Assembly (NCBI RefSeq): GCF_014596515.1
Contig: NZ_MSJQ01000318.1
Location: 1-32,884, forward strand
Direction of reading: 5' to 3'
From: Streptomyces sp. CBMA156
GTDB taxonomy: Bacteria > Actinomycetota > Actinomycetes > Streptomycetales > Streptomycetaceae
Length of the DNA stretch: 32,884 nt
Position numbers and translations under genes: made by a program. Positions 23,800 through 31,187 of the stretch are shown here, piece by piece; the first letter of the stretch is position 1; each line of letters opens with the position of its first letter. A model generated the notes under the pieces. It worked only from the letters and a program-made list of their open reading frames with translations, was not told where the DNA came from and made no database searches.

Positions 23800-24230
23800 C
23801 GGGCGGTGAGGCTGAGCAGGACGGGCCCGGTGGGGGAGGCCACCAGGTCGTCGACGGAGAGGTGGTCGAGCGCCGCGAAGAACGCCTCCTGGGCGCTCCG
23901 GAGCGCCCCGCGCAGCCGGCACGCGGCCCGCAGTGGGCACGGCGGGTCGTCCTCGCAGCCGACCACGTCCCCGACGCCCTCCAGCTCCCGCAGCAGCAGG
24001 CCGATGGAACCGGTCCGCCCGGCGAAGGTGAGCATCAGCCCGCCGCCGCGACCGCGCCGGGCCTCCACCACCCCCAGGTGCTGGAGCCGGCTGACCACCT
24101 TCGCCGCGTGGGTGTACGGCACGCCGACCGCCTCGGCCACCTCGCGGGTGGTCGGGGTGTCGCCCTCGCCCAGGACCGCCAGTCGCATGGCGATCCGCAG
24201 GGCGATGTCGGTGCTCTTGGTCAGCCTCAC
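23787..24230 (-). CDS. nsrR: Rrf2 family NO-sensing repressor NsrR
   Basis: This 147-residue Rrf2 protein begins 'MRLTKSTDIALRIAMRLAVL', has the winged helix 'TTREVAEAVGVPYTHAAKVVSRLQ' (28-50), the wing 'ARRGRGGGLML', and the cluster loop 'CEDDPPCPLRAAC' (C92, C98, C104; C-x5-C-x5-C). Asp8 matches the position reported as a cluster ligand in S. coelicolor NsrR. The [4Fe-4S] form should repress hmp, and NO destroys that binding. GTG 24230 is 7 nt after TAGCGT and matches the family start; upstream codons are not conserved. The stop lies in a tandem repeat. Confidence 0.9.
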   Translation of the reverse strand: MRLTKSTDIALRIAMRLAVLGEGDTPTTREVAEAVGVPYTHAAKVVSRLQHLGVVEARRGRGGGLMLTFAGRTGSIGLLLRELEGVGDVVGCEDDPPCPLRAACRLRGALRSAQEAFFAALDHLSVDDLVASPTGPVLLSLTARPTA

Positions 24231-24237
24231 GTTCGAA

Positions 24238-24243
24238 ACGCTA
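24238..24243 (-). promoter_or_regulatory. -10 box (TAGCGT) of nsrR
   Basis: TAGCGT on the minus strand ends 7 nt before GTG 24230, fitting a leaderless nsrR mRNA. The upstream GCATTCG could be part of an autoregulatory site. Confidence 0.45.
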
Positions 24244-24409
24244 TCCGAATGCGACTCCTCAACTCCAATTTCCTGCACGACTTCGATCGAGACGCTCGTC
24301 ACGTCGCCCCGTACCCCTCGTCCGAGTGGAGCCGGGCGCCCCGGGCCGGGCGCCGGCCGGTGTCCGCGTCGCGATCGGAACTGAACAGTTGGCGACATTA
24401 ACCGTCACT

Positions 24410-24428
24410 CCCTGACGGCGCGTCAGGG
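24410..24428. promoter_or_regulatory. palindrome CCCTGACG-GCG-CGTCAGGG
   Basis: This perfect 8-bp inverted repeat lies in the 320-bp gap between nsrR and the propeller gene. It may be an operator for the latter, as TACGCT lies just downstream. The rest of the gap (24244-24409 and 24429-24550) holds no gene; 24480-24535 has short CACC/CCGTATCGCC repeats. Confidence 0.4.
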
Positions 24429-24550
24429 CTGCTTCTACGCTTCCCCCGGCTCCGAACCAGCCACGCGCCACCGCACCGCCGCATCACCCACACCATCCGT
24501 ATCGCCCGCACCACCGCACCACCCGTATCGCCGAGCAGCTGGAGAGATCC

Positions 24551-26200
24551 GTGAGCAGAACCCGCACACCCCGTCGCACCCTGACGGCCGTGGCCGCGAT
24601 AACCGCGACCACGGCCGTGCTGCTGTCGCTGCCCGCGACCGCCGAGGCCGTCACGCCGCCGCCCGCCGTCGCCGCGCACGTGGCGGTGGCGCCGTACCCG
24701 GCGGGCGTCGCGCTGACGCCGGACGGCGGCCACGCCTACGTGACCAGTCAGAGCAGCGGCACCGTGAGCGTGCTGGACACCGCGAACAACACCGTGTCCG
24801 GCAGCTTCACCGCCGGGACGGGGTCGTACGCCGTGGCCGTGTCGCCCGACGGGCACCGCGCCTACCTGACGCACCACCTCGACAACACCGTCAGCGTCGT
24901 GGACACCGCCACCGGAGCCGTCGCCGCGACCGTTCCGGTCGGCGCCCAGCCCTGGGGCCTGACCGTCTCCCCGGACGGCTCGCGCGCCTACGTGGCGAAC
25001 GCCGGGGCCGCCACCGTGAGCGTGCTGGACACCTCCTCCGGCACCGTGACCGCGACCGTTCCGGTCGGCGCCGAACCGCACGGGCTGGCCGTCTCCGCCG
25101 ACGGCAGGCGGCTGTACGTCGCCGCCTCCGGCGCCAAGGCGGTGACCGTGGTCGACACCGTGAGCAGCACGGTGAGCGGCACCGTCCCCGTCGGACACGG
25201 CGTCTTCGGCCTGGCGCTCAGCCCGGACGGCACCCGGCTGTGGGCGGCCGACGGCGACGACGGCACCGCCGCGGTGATCGACACCGCGGCCGGCACCGTC
25301 CTCGGCACCGTCGCGGTCGGCTCGGGGCCGTACGCCGTCACGCTCGCGCCGGACGGCGCGGCGGCCTACGTCTCGAACTACGCCGACAACACGCTGAGCG
25401 TGGTGGACACCGCGAGCCGGACGGTCACCGCGACCGTCCCGGTGGGCGCGAGTCCGTACAGCCTGGCCCTGGCCGCCGACGGGCGGCGCGGCTACCTGGC
25501 CGACTTCACCGGCGGCGCCGTCGACGTGGTCGACTTCCCGCTGCCGGTGCCCGACGTGACCGGGATCGCCCCGAACAGCGGCTCCGGAGCCGGCGGCACC
25601 GTGGTGACGATCACCGGCACCGACCTGGCCGGCGCCACCGCCGTGACCTTCGGCGCGGCGGGCGCCGCCACCTCCTTCGGCTGCACCAGGACCGGCTGCA
25701 CCGCGACCGCCCCCGCCACCACCGTCACCGGACCGGTGGACGTCCGGGTCACCGGGCCCGGAGGCACCAGCGCGGCCGTCGCCGCCGACCGCTTCACCTA
25801 CACCGCCCCCGCCGCCCACCTGGGCGTCGCGCTCACCGCGACCCCGGTGACCGGCGTGCTCTCCAACCGGGTCGACTACACCGTCACCCTCACCGGCCAG
25901 GGCCCCGACCCGGTGGCCTCCGCCACCGTCACCGCCGACCTGCCCGCCGGGCTGACCGCGACCTCCGGCGACTGCACCGTCGCCGCCGGGAAGCTCAGCT
26001 GCGCGCTGACCGCCCCGCTGGCCAAGGGTGCGAGCACCACCCGGCACCTCTCGATCACGGTCGGCCTGTTCGACCTGATCCGCAGCTGGGACGTCACGGT
26101 GGCCCGCACCGCCGGGGCACCCGCCGACCCCTCGCCCGCCACCAGCCGGGCCACCCGCAGCTGCACCTCCGTCCTCGGACTGCTGATCACCTGCAAGTAG
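24551..26200 (+). CDS. secreted YVTN beta-propeller protein with IPT/TIG and DUF11-like domains
   Basis: This 549-residue protein has a Sec signal peptide (1-~33, 'LPATAEA'). Seven YVTN/NHL-like repeats follow (about 40-335), each of the form 'VAVSPDGHRAYL ... NTVSVVDTATGAVAATVPVG', which would close one seven-bladed propeller. An IPT/TIG domain comes next (about 340-430: 'VTGIAPNSGSGAGGTVVTITG') and then a DUF11-like Ig domain ('VDYTVTLTGQGPDPVASATVTADLPAGL'). It probably binds a polymer or protein outside the cell; no catalytic residues are seen and there is no sortase motif. GTG 24551 follows a GGAGAG site. A strong hairpin ends the gene. Confidence 0.88.
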   Translation: MSRTRTPRRTLTAVAAITATTAVLLSLPATAEAVTPPPAVAAHVAVAPYPAGVALTPDGGHAYVTSQSSGTVSVLDTANNTVSGSFTAGTGSYAVAVSPDGHRAYLTHHLDNTVSVVDTATGAVAATVPVGAQPWGLTVSPDGSRAYVANAGAATVSVLDTSSGTVTATVPVGAEPHGLAVSADGRRLYVAASGAKAVTVVDTVSSTVSGTVPVGHGVFGLALSPDGTRLWAADGDDGTAAVIDTAAGTVLGTVAVGSGPYAVTLAPDGAAAYVSNYADNTLSVVDTASRTVTATVPVGASPYSLALAADGRRGYLADFTGGAVDVVDFPLPVPDVTGIAPNSGSGAGGTVVTITGTDLAGATAVTFGAAGAATSFGCTRTGCTATAPATTVTGPVDVRVTGPGGTSAAVAADRFTYTAPAAHLGVALTATPVTGVLSNRVDYTVTLTGQGPDPVASATVTADLPAGLTATSGDCTVAAGKLSCALTAPLAKGASTTRHLSITVGLFDLIRSWDVTVARTAGAPADPSPATSRATRSCTSVLGLLITCK

Positions 26201-26212
26201 CACCCGCGGAAC

Positions 26213-26253
26213 CGGCCCGGGCCCTGCCGAAACCTTCCGGCGGGCCCGGGCCG
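26213..26253 (+). terminator. hairpin terminator after the propeller gene
   Basis: CGGCCCGGGCCCTGCCG pairs with CGGCGGGCCCGGGCCG with one bulge and an 8-nt loop, starting 13 bp beyond the stop codon. Confidence 0.75.
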
Positions 26254-26272
26254 TCGCGCCCTCTGGACGAAG

Positions 26273-26293
26273 CGTCCGAGTCGGACGTACAGT
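26273..26293 (+). promoter_or_regulatory. operator dyad and -10 box of the YheO-type regulator gene
   Basis: CGTCCGA-G-TCGGACG (26273-26287) abuts TACAGT (26288-26293), and the ATG follows 6 nt later. A protein bound to the dyad would cover the -35/-10 spacer, so autoregulation is likely. Confidence 0.55.
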
Positions 26294-26299
26294 CCGGTC

Positions 26300-26959
26300 A
26301 TGCCCTCTGCGGACAACCCCGACCCGCGCGTCCGGACCTGGTCACCGGTCTGCCGCGCGCTGACACTGCTGCTCGGCCCGTACGCCGAGGTGGTGCTGCA
26401 CGACACCGGTACCGACCGGGTCCTCGCGATCTGGAACCCGATGACCCCCCGGGTTCCCGGCGACCCCTCGCTGCTCGGCGAGCTGGACGGGATCGACCCG
26501 TCCGCCCCCGACGTCTACGGCCCGTACGAGAAGTTGCTGCCCGACGGCCGGCGGCTCTCCTCGGTCAGCGCCGTGCTGCGCGACGACGACGGCAGGCCCA
26601 CCGCGATGCTCTGCGTCAACCTCGACCGGGGCCCGCTGGAACAGGCCGCCGCCCTGCTGGCGGGCTTCGCCGCCCCCACCGCGCCGCGCCCCGAACCGCT
26701 CTTCGAACGCGACTGGACCGAGCGGATCAACGACGTGGTCGGCGGCTACGTCCGCACCCGGGGCCGTCCGCTGGAGCGCTTCACCCGCGAGGACCGGCTC
26801 GCCGTCCTGGGTGAACTCGACCGGGCCGGGGTGTTCGCCGTCCGGCGCGCCGTCCCCGTCGTCGCCACCGCGCTGCGGATCTCCCGTTCCACCGCCTACG
26901 GCCTGCTCGCCGAGCTCAAGCAGCACCCCGCGGGCCCCACCGAGGAAGGCCGACAGTGA
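26300..26959 (+). CDS. YheO/DauR-type PAS-HTH transcriptional regulator
   Basis: This 219-residue protein has an N-terminal PAS-like YheO domain (about 10-120: 'LTLLLGPYAEVVLHDTGTDR', 'SSVSAVLRDDDGRPTAMLCVNLD') and a C-terminal HTH_22 domain ('REDRLAVLGELDRAGVFAVRRAVPVVATAL', 'ISRSTAYGLLAELK'). Known members such as DauR regulate amino-acid catabolism (D-arginine in Pseudomonas). The stop overlaps the GTG of the aminotransferase gene (GTGA, 26956-26959), so it probably controls that enzyme, with an amino acid or derived metabolite as ligand. No Shine-Dalgarno; TACAGT is 6 nt before ATG. Confidence 0.85.
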   Translation: MPSADNPDPRVRTWSPVCRALTLLLGPYAEVVLHDTGTDRVLAIWNPMTPRVPGDPSLLGELDGIDPSAPDVYGPYEKLLPDGRRLSSVSAVLRDDDGRPTAMLCVNLDRGPLEQAAALLAGFAAPTAPRPEPLFERDWTERINDVVGGYVRTRGRPLERFTREDRLAVLGELDRAGVFAVRRAVPVVATALRISRSTAYGLLAELKQHPAGPTEEGRQ

Positions 26960-28086
26960 CCAGACTCCCCGACTTCCGGCTCGAAACCCACTTCTCCCGC
27001 TGGGAGTTCACCGCCCGGCACCACCTCACCGCTTCCGACGCGCAGACCATGACGATGGCCGAGCTGCTCGCCCTGGCCGGGCCCGAGGACCGCGAGGCCT
27101 GGGACACCCTGGCCCTCGGCTACACCGAGACCTTCGGCGACCCCGGGCTGCGCCGCGCCGTCGCCGGGATGTACGAGCGGGTCGGCGAGGACGACGTGAT
27201 CTGCTTCGGCGGCGCCCAGGAGGGACTCAACCTCGCCATGCAGGTGCTGCTGGAGCCGGGCGACCACGCGGTGGTGCTGACGCCCGGCTACCAGTCCGCC
27301 GAGACCGTTCCGCTCTCGCTCTGCGAGGTCACCGGCGTCGCGCTGGACGAGGACCGGGACTGGGCGCTGGACCTGGACGCGGTCGAGGCGGCGCTGCGGC
27401 CGAACACCAGGGTGGTGTCGGTCAACTTCCCCAACAACCCGACCGGCAAGGTGATCGACGCCGCCGACTTCGTGCGGCTGGCCGAGCTCTGCGACGAGCG
27501 CGGCATCCGGCTCTTCTCGGACGAGGTCTACCGCGGCCTGGAGCGCGACCGGGACCGCGTCCTGCCGCAGGCCGCCGACCTCTCCGAGCGGGCCCTGTCG
27601 CTGAACGTCACCTCCAAGTCGCTCGGCCTGCCCGGGCTGCGGATCGGCTGGATCGCCTGCCGTGACCGGGAGTTGCGCTCCCGCCTGGAGCGCGCCAAGC
27701 ACTACACCACGATCTGCAACTCGGCGCCGAGCGAGGTGCTGGCGCGGATCGCGATCACCGCAAGGGAGCGGATCCTGGCCCGCAACCGGGCGGTCATCGC
27801 GGAGAACCTGCCGCTCTTCGACGCGTTCTTCGCCGAGTTCGCCGACCTCTTCGAGTGGCGCGCGCCGGACGGCGGCTGCGTCGCCTTCCCGCGCTACCTG
27901 GGCGCGGACGGCGTGGCGGAGTTCTGTACCGCGCTGGTCGAGCAGGCGGGCGTGCTGCTGCTGCCCGCGGACATCTTCCGCTCCGAGCTGACCCCGACCC
28001 CGGCCGACCGCTTCCGGATCGGCGTCGGCCGCCGTGACCCGGGCCCGGGGCTGGAGGCCTTCGGCGACTGGCTCCGTCGGCGCTGA
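26956..28086 (+). CDS. PLP-dependent aminotransferase (class I/II)
   Basis: This 376-residue fold-type I aminotransferase has 'GAQEGLNLAMQVLL' (phosphate loop), 'NFPNNPTGK' (N161), 'FSDEVYRGL' (D189, Y192), 'SKSLGLPGLRIGW' with the PLP lysine K221, and an Arg near the C-terminus ('DRFRIGVGRRD') for the substrate carboxylate. The start 'FRLETHFSRWEFTARHHLTASDAQ' resembles capreomycidine-synthase-like and related enzymes, so an unusual amino acid substrate is possible. It starts at GTG 26956 inside the end of the YheO-type regulator gene. A 23-bp hairpin follows. Confidence 0.88.
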   Translation: MTRLPDFRLETHFSRWEFTARHHLTASDAQTMTMAELLALAGPEDREAWDTLALGYTETFGDPGLRRAVAGMYERVGEDDVICFGGAQEGLNLAMQVLLEPGDHAVVLTPGYQSAETVPLSLCEVTGVALDEDRDWALDLDAVEAALRPNTRVVSVNFPNNPTGKVIDAADFVRLAELCDERGIRLFSDEVYRGLERDRDRVLPQAADLSERALSLNVTSKSLGLPGLRIGWIACRDRELRSRLERAKHYTTICNSAPSEVLARIAITARERILARNRAVIAENLPLFDAFFAEFADLFEWRAPDGGCVAFPRYLGADGVAEFCTALVEQAGVLLLPADIFRSELTPTPADRFRIGVGRRDPGPGLEAFGDWLRRR

Positions 28087-28165
28087 GCACCGTCCGCGCC
28101 CGGCGTCCTCGGCCGGCGTCCGCGCACGACGAACGGCCGCGCAGGACGAACGGCCGGGACCGAGA

Positions 28166-28217
28166 ACGGCCGGAGCGCCGGCCACCGGGACGATCCGGTG
28201 ACCGGCGCCCCGGCCGT
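28166..28217. terminator. bidirectional hairpin terminator
   Basis: Arms of 23 bp (28166-28188 and 28195-28217) pair with two mismatches around a GACGAT loop, between the convergent aminotransferase and nagB genes. Confidence 0.85.
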
Positions 28218-28239
28218 CAGGGCCGCTGCCCCGGGGTGC

Positions 28240-29022
28240 TCAGAGCTTCTGCCAGGCCGGCTTGGCCGCGTAGGTGTCGCGGAAGTAGTCGGCGAGCTTG
28301 AGGCGGGAGGCGGCCGCCTCGTCCACCACCACGGTGGCGTGCGGGTGCAGCTGGAGCGCCGAGGCCGGGACGGCCGCGGCCAGCGGGCCCTCGACGGCGA
28401 GCGCGACGGCCTCGGCCTTGGCCTCGCCGGTGGCCAGCAGGACCAGGTGACGGGCCTCCAGGATGGTGCCGATGCCCTGGGTGATGACGTGGTGCGGGAC
28501 CTCGTCGATGCTGTCGAAGAAGCGCGCGTTGTCCTCGCGGGTCTGCCGGGTCAGGGTCTTGATCCGGGTCCGGGAGGAGAGCGAGGAGCAGGGCTCGTTG
28601 AAGCCGATGTGGCCGTCCGTGCCGATGCCGAGCAGCTGGAGGTCGACGCCGCCGGCCTCGGCCAGCGCGCGGTCGTAGGCGATGGCCGCCCCGGCGATGT
28701 CCGACGCGTTGCCGTCCGGGCCCAGGAAGGAGTCCTCGGTCAGGCCGAGCGGCTCGACGACCTCCTTCAGCACCACCGAACGGTAGGACTCCGGGTGGCC
28801 GGCGGGCAGGCCGACGTACTCGTCCAGCTGGCAGATGCGCGCCTTGGCGGCGTCCAGCCGGCCGTCACGGACCTGTTCGGCCAGGGCCTGGTAGATGGGC
28901 AGCGGAGTCGAGCCGGTCGCCACGCCGAGCAGGGCGTCCGGCTTGTCGGTCAGCAGATCGGTGATCGCCGCGGCGATGAGTTCGCCGGCCGCCCGGGCGT
29001 CAGGGACGATCACGATTTCCAT
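28240..29022 (-). CDS. nagB: glucosamine-6-phosphate deaminase
   Basis: This 260-residue protein starts 'MEIVIVPDARAAGELIAAAI' and has 'LGVATGSTPLPIYQ' (phosphate loop), D67-E68 in 'CQLDEYVGL', and 'GIGTDGHIGFNEP' with D136, H138 and E143 of the active site. It converts glucosamine-6-phosphate to fructose-6-phosphate and ammonia, the last step of chitin/N-acetylglucosamine use. Two dre boxes upstream tie it to the GntR repressor DasR, whose release is triggered by glucosamine phosphates. It stands alone here; other nag genes are not adjacent. Confidence 0.95.
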   Translation of the reverse strand: MEIVIVPDARAAGELIAAAITDLLTDKPDALLGVATGSTPLPIYQALAEQVRDGRLDAAKARICQLDEYVGLPAGHPESYRSVVLKEVVEPLGLTEDSFLGPDGNASDIAGAAIAYDRALAEAGGVDLQLLGIGTDGHIGFNEPCSSLSSRTRIKTLTRQTREDNARFFDSIDEVPHHVITQGIGTILEARHLVLLATGEAKAEAVALAVEGPLAAAVPASALQLHPHATVVVDEAAASRLKLADYFRDTYAAKPAWQKL

Positions 29023-29051
29023 ACTGGGTCCACCGTTCTGAGGCGATTCTG

Positions 29052-29080
29052 AGGTCTAGACCTCCGAGGTCTAGACCAGT
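29052..29080 (-). promoter_or_regulatory. two tandem DasR-responsive elements (dre)
   Basis: AGGTCTAGACCT (29052-29063) and AGGTCTAGACCAGT (29067-29080) both contain the GGTCTAGACC core of the dre consensus. Their centres are 15 bp apart, 30-58 bp before the nagB start. Confidence 0.9.
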
Positions 29081-29162
29081 TTGCCGTGAACGGGTGCCCC
29101 AGGTCCACCCGGGTCCGGTTCCCGGCGATCTTGCGCCGTCGGCCCTTCTGCCTGGTGGAACG

Positions 29163-29209
29163 GCCGGGGCCGGCCGTCGGGACGTGATGTCCCGGCGGCC
29201 GGCCCCGGC
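29163..29209 (-). terminator. 21-bp hairpin terminator of the small secreted protein gene
   Basis: 29163-29183 pairs with 29189-29209 with one mismatch and a GTGAT loop. It lies 100 bp beyond the stop at 29309 and upstream of nagB. Apart from this hairpin, a CCGTCCGGACGG palindrome near 29250 and the dre boxes, the gap 29023-29308 holds nothing. Confidence 0.75.
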
Positions 29210-29308
29210 GTCGGCGCTGTCCACCGCTTTCCGCTCCCCGCCGTCCGGACGGCTGCCCGGTCGTACGGACGGTGCGGGGTGCGGGTGCGGTGCGTCAGCG
29301 GCCCGTGA

Positions 29309-29716
29309 TCAGAACGGGTTGGTACAGGTGGTGGTCTGCTTGCTGACGTCCAGGGCCGGTCCGGCGGTGGCGCAGATGATGCGGGGGGCGGTCGCGGTCA
29401 CCCGCGGGGTGACCGCCTTGGCGGAGCCGAACTGCACGGTGGTCGCGGTGGCGACCGTCTCCCACGGGCTGCCCCACGCGGCCTGGGTGCGGACCTCGAC
29501 CTGAACCATCGTCAACTGGCTGGCCTCGGCGCTGACCTGGGCGACGCCAACGATGCCCTCGCCGTCGGCCTGGTGCGAGATGCAGGGCCGGTTGAGCACC
29601 GTGGCGCAGACCGCGGTGTCGGTGCCGGACGTCGCCGTGGCCGCCATGGCCGGAGCCGCCGTCAGGCCGGCGATCCCTGCCGTCACCATCGCCACAGCTG
29701 CGATCCGAGCGCGCAT
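29309..29716 (-). CDS. small secreted protein with four cysteines
   Basis: This 135-residue precursor has a clear Sec signal peptide (hydrophobic 5-22, 'APAMA' cleavage after about residue 25). The mature part of ~110 residues is predicted mostly beta ('LTMVQVEVRTQAAW', 'TVATATTVQFGSAKAVTPRVTATAPRIICAT') with four Cys (C37, C45, one in 'IICAT', one in 'TTTCTNPF'), probably two disulfides. No family was recognised. An AAGGAGG ribosome site precedes ATG 29716, suggesting high expression. A dyad ATCTCA-N5-TGAGAT lies just upstream. The 100-bp 3' untranslated region ends in a strong hairpin. Confidence 0.75.
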   Translation of the reverse strand: MRARIAAVAMVTAGIAGLTAAPAMAATATSGTDTAVCATVLNRPCISHQADGEGIVGVAQVSAEASQLTMVQVEVRTQAAWGSPWETVATATTVQFGSAKAVTPRVTATAPRIICATAGPALDVSKQTTTCTNPF

Positions 29717-29744
29717 GATACGAACCTCCTTGGAAATTAAGGGA

Positions 29745-29761
29745 ATCTCACTCCTTGAGAT
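29745..29761. promoter_or_regulatory. dyad ATCTCA-CTCCT-TGAGAT
   Basis: This perfect 6-bp inverted repeat lies 29-45 nt before the small secreted protein gene. It could be an operator or a 5'-UTR hairpin. The surroundings are AT-rich for this genome, but no convincing -35/-10 pair was found. Confidence 0.4.
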
Positions 29762-29887
29762 GAGTCTTGCACACATCATGGACGGCGCGTGTGTGCGTTG
29801 CGTCACACTCATGGTGACCGTTCAACTACATCCTGCAACCATTCGTCCTCCGTTCAGCACACGGACAACTCCAGTCCTGACGGACGA

Positions 29888-30877
29888 TCAGTTCGTGGGC
29901 GGCAGCACCATCCGCCGCCCGGCCGTCGCACCGCCGTCCACCGGCACCGAGGCCCCCGACTGGTAGGCGAAGTCCTCCGAGGCCAGCGCCAGGATCGCCC
30001 TCGCGATCTCCTCCGGCTCGGCCATCCGCTCCAACCCCTCGATGTTCAGCGGCCCGTAGGCCTTCTTGAACTGCGCCCACGCCGCGTCCGGGATGCCGGG
30101 CGGGCGGACGAAGGCGGTGTCCGTGGTGCCGGGGAGGATCGCGTTGACCCGGATGCCCCGCGTCCCGTACGCCAACGCCGCAGCCTTGACCAGCCCTTGG
30201 ACCGCCCTTTTGCTCGCCGTGTACGCGCCGCCGTTCGGCCGGGCCTGCTCGGCGGCGGAGGAGGCGGTGCAGACGATCACCCCGCGGCCGGCCTTCAGCA
30301 TGTGCGGGATCTGGTACTTGAGCGCCAGGAACACCCCGCGGGCGTTGGTGTCCAGCACGTCGTCCCACTCGGCCACGCTCAGCTCGTGCAGCAGCTTGGC
30401 GCTGCCGATGCCCGCGTTGTTGACCGCGACGTCCGGCCCGCCGTACCGGGCCACGACCTGCCCGGTGAACCGCTCGACCTGCTCCGGGTCGCGCACGTCG
30501 GCCGGGAAGTACGAGGCCTCGCCGCCGGCTTGGCGGATCTCCTGCTCGACCTGGCGGCCGAGTGCCGTGCGCCGGCCGCAGAAGCCCACCAGGGCGCCCT
30601 CCCGGGCGAAGGCCAGCGCGGCCGCCCGGCCGATGCCCGAGGTGGCGCCGGTGATCAGCACCGCACGGCCGGCGAAGCGTGCCCCGGGGCGCCCGTCCTG
30701 GCGCTCCCCGGCGTCGGTCCGGGTCGCGCGCCGCCCGGCCGGGTCGGCCTGGGCCGGTCCGGCGCCCAGCGTGGTGGCGGCCGCCCCGGCGAGGCCCAGC
30801 GCGGAGGCGCCGAGCAGTGCCCGCCGGGCCGGTCCGGCCGGGGAGGTCGAGGGGGAGGAGGGGGAGTCGGTGTCCAT
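29888..30877 (-). CDS. short-chain dehydrogenase/reductase with Tat-type signal
   Basis: The protein has 329 residues. Residues 1-45 look like a twin-arginine signal ('GPARRALLGASALGLAGAA ... AGPAQA', R18-R19). The SDR domain follows: cofactor loop 'TGATSGIG' (76-83), 'NNAG' (153-156), catalytic S206/S207, Y219 and K223 in 'AYTASKRAV', and the C-terminal 'YQSGASVPVDGG'. It would oxidise or reduce an alcohol/ketone with NAD(P); Tat export would let it leave the cell folded with its cofactor. The frame is open further upstream, but ATG 30877 begins a sensible signal peptide. The substrate is unknown. Confidence 0.85.
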   Translation of the reverse strand: MDTDSPSSPSTSPAGPARRALLGASALGLAGAAATTLGAGPAQADPAGRRATRTDAGERQDGRPGARFAGRAVLITGATSGIGRAAALAFAREGALVGFCGRRTALGRQVEQEIRQAGGEASYFPADVRDPEQVERFTGQVVARYGGPDVAVNNAGIGSAKLLHELSVAEWDDVLDTNARGVFLALKYQIPHMLKAGRGVIVCTASSAAEQARPNGGAYTASKRAVQGLVKAAALAYGTRGIRVNAILPGTTDTAFVRPPGIPDAAWAQFKKAYGPLNIEGLERMAEPEEIARAILALASEDFAYQSGASVPVDGGATAGRRMVLPPTN

Positions 30878-31187
30878 GGCGGAGAGCCTGGCAGGGCCCG
30901 CTCCGGGGCCGCTTCGGCCGACCGGCCGGACCTCCCGGCCGGAAGGAGGAACTGCCTCCTCCCCGGGGAGGACGGCGACCCGCGCCGCTCCGTCGCCGGA
31001 CCGGTGAGAAGACCGTGGTGACCGCCGGGGTGTCCCGGATCGGGTTCGGCAACATGTCGACAAAGCTCTTCAGTGCCTTCACGGCTACGGTGGGTGACCG
31101 TCGAAATGGGATGAGTTATGCCACATCCATACGTATCCCGGCGCGGGCACCCGGGTGACGGGCCTCCGGTCTGGAATCCTCGGCGGC
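30878..31187. other. divergent intergenic region, no gene seen
   Basis: This gap lies between the Tat-SDR and antiporter genes and must hold both promoters. CAGGCT 7 nt before ATG 30877 is a weak -10 candidate for the SDR gene. ORFs crossing the gap have poor codon use and no recognisable motifs. Confidence 0.4.
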
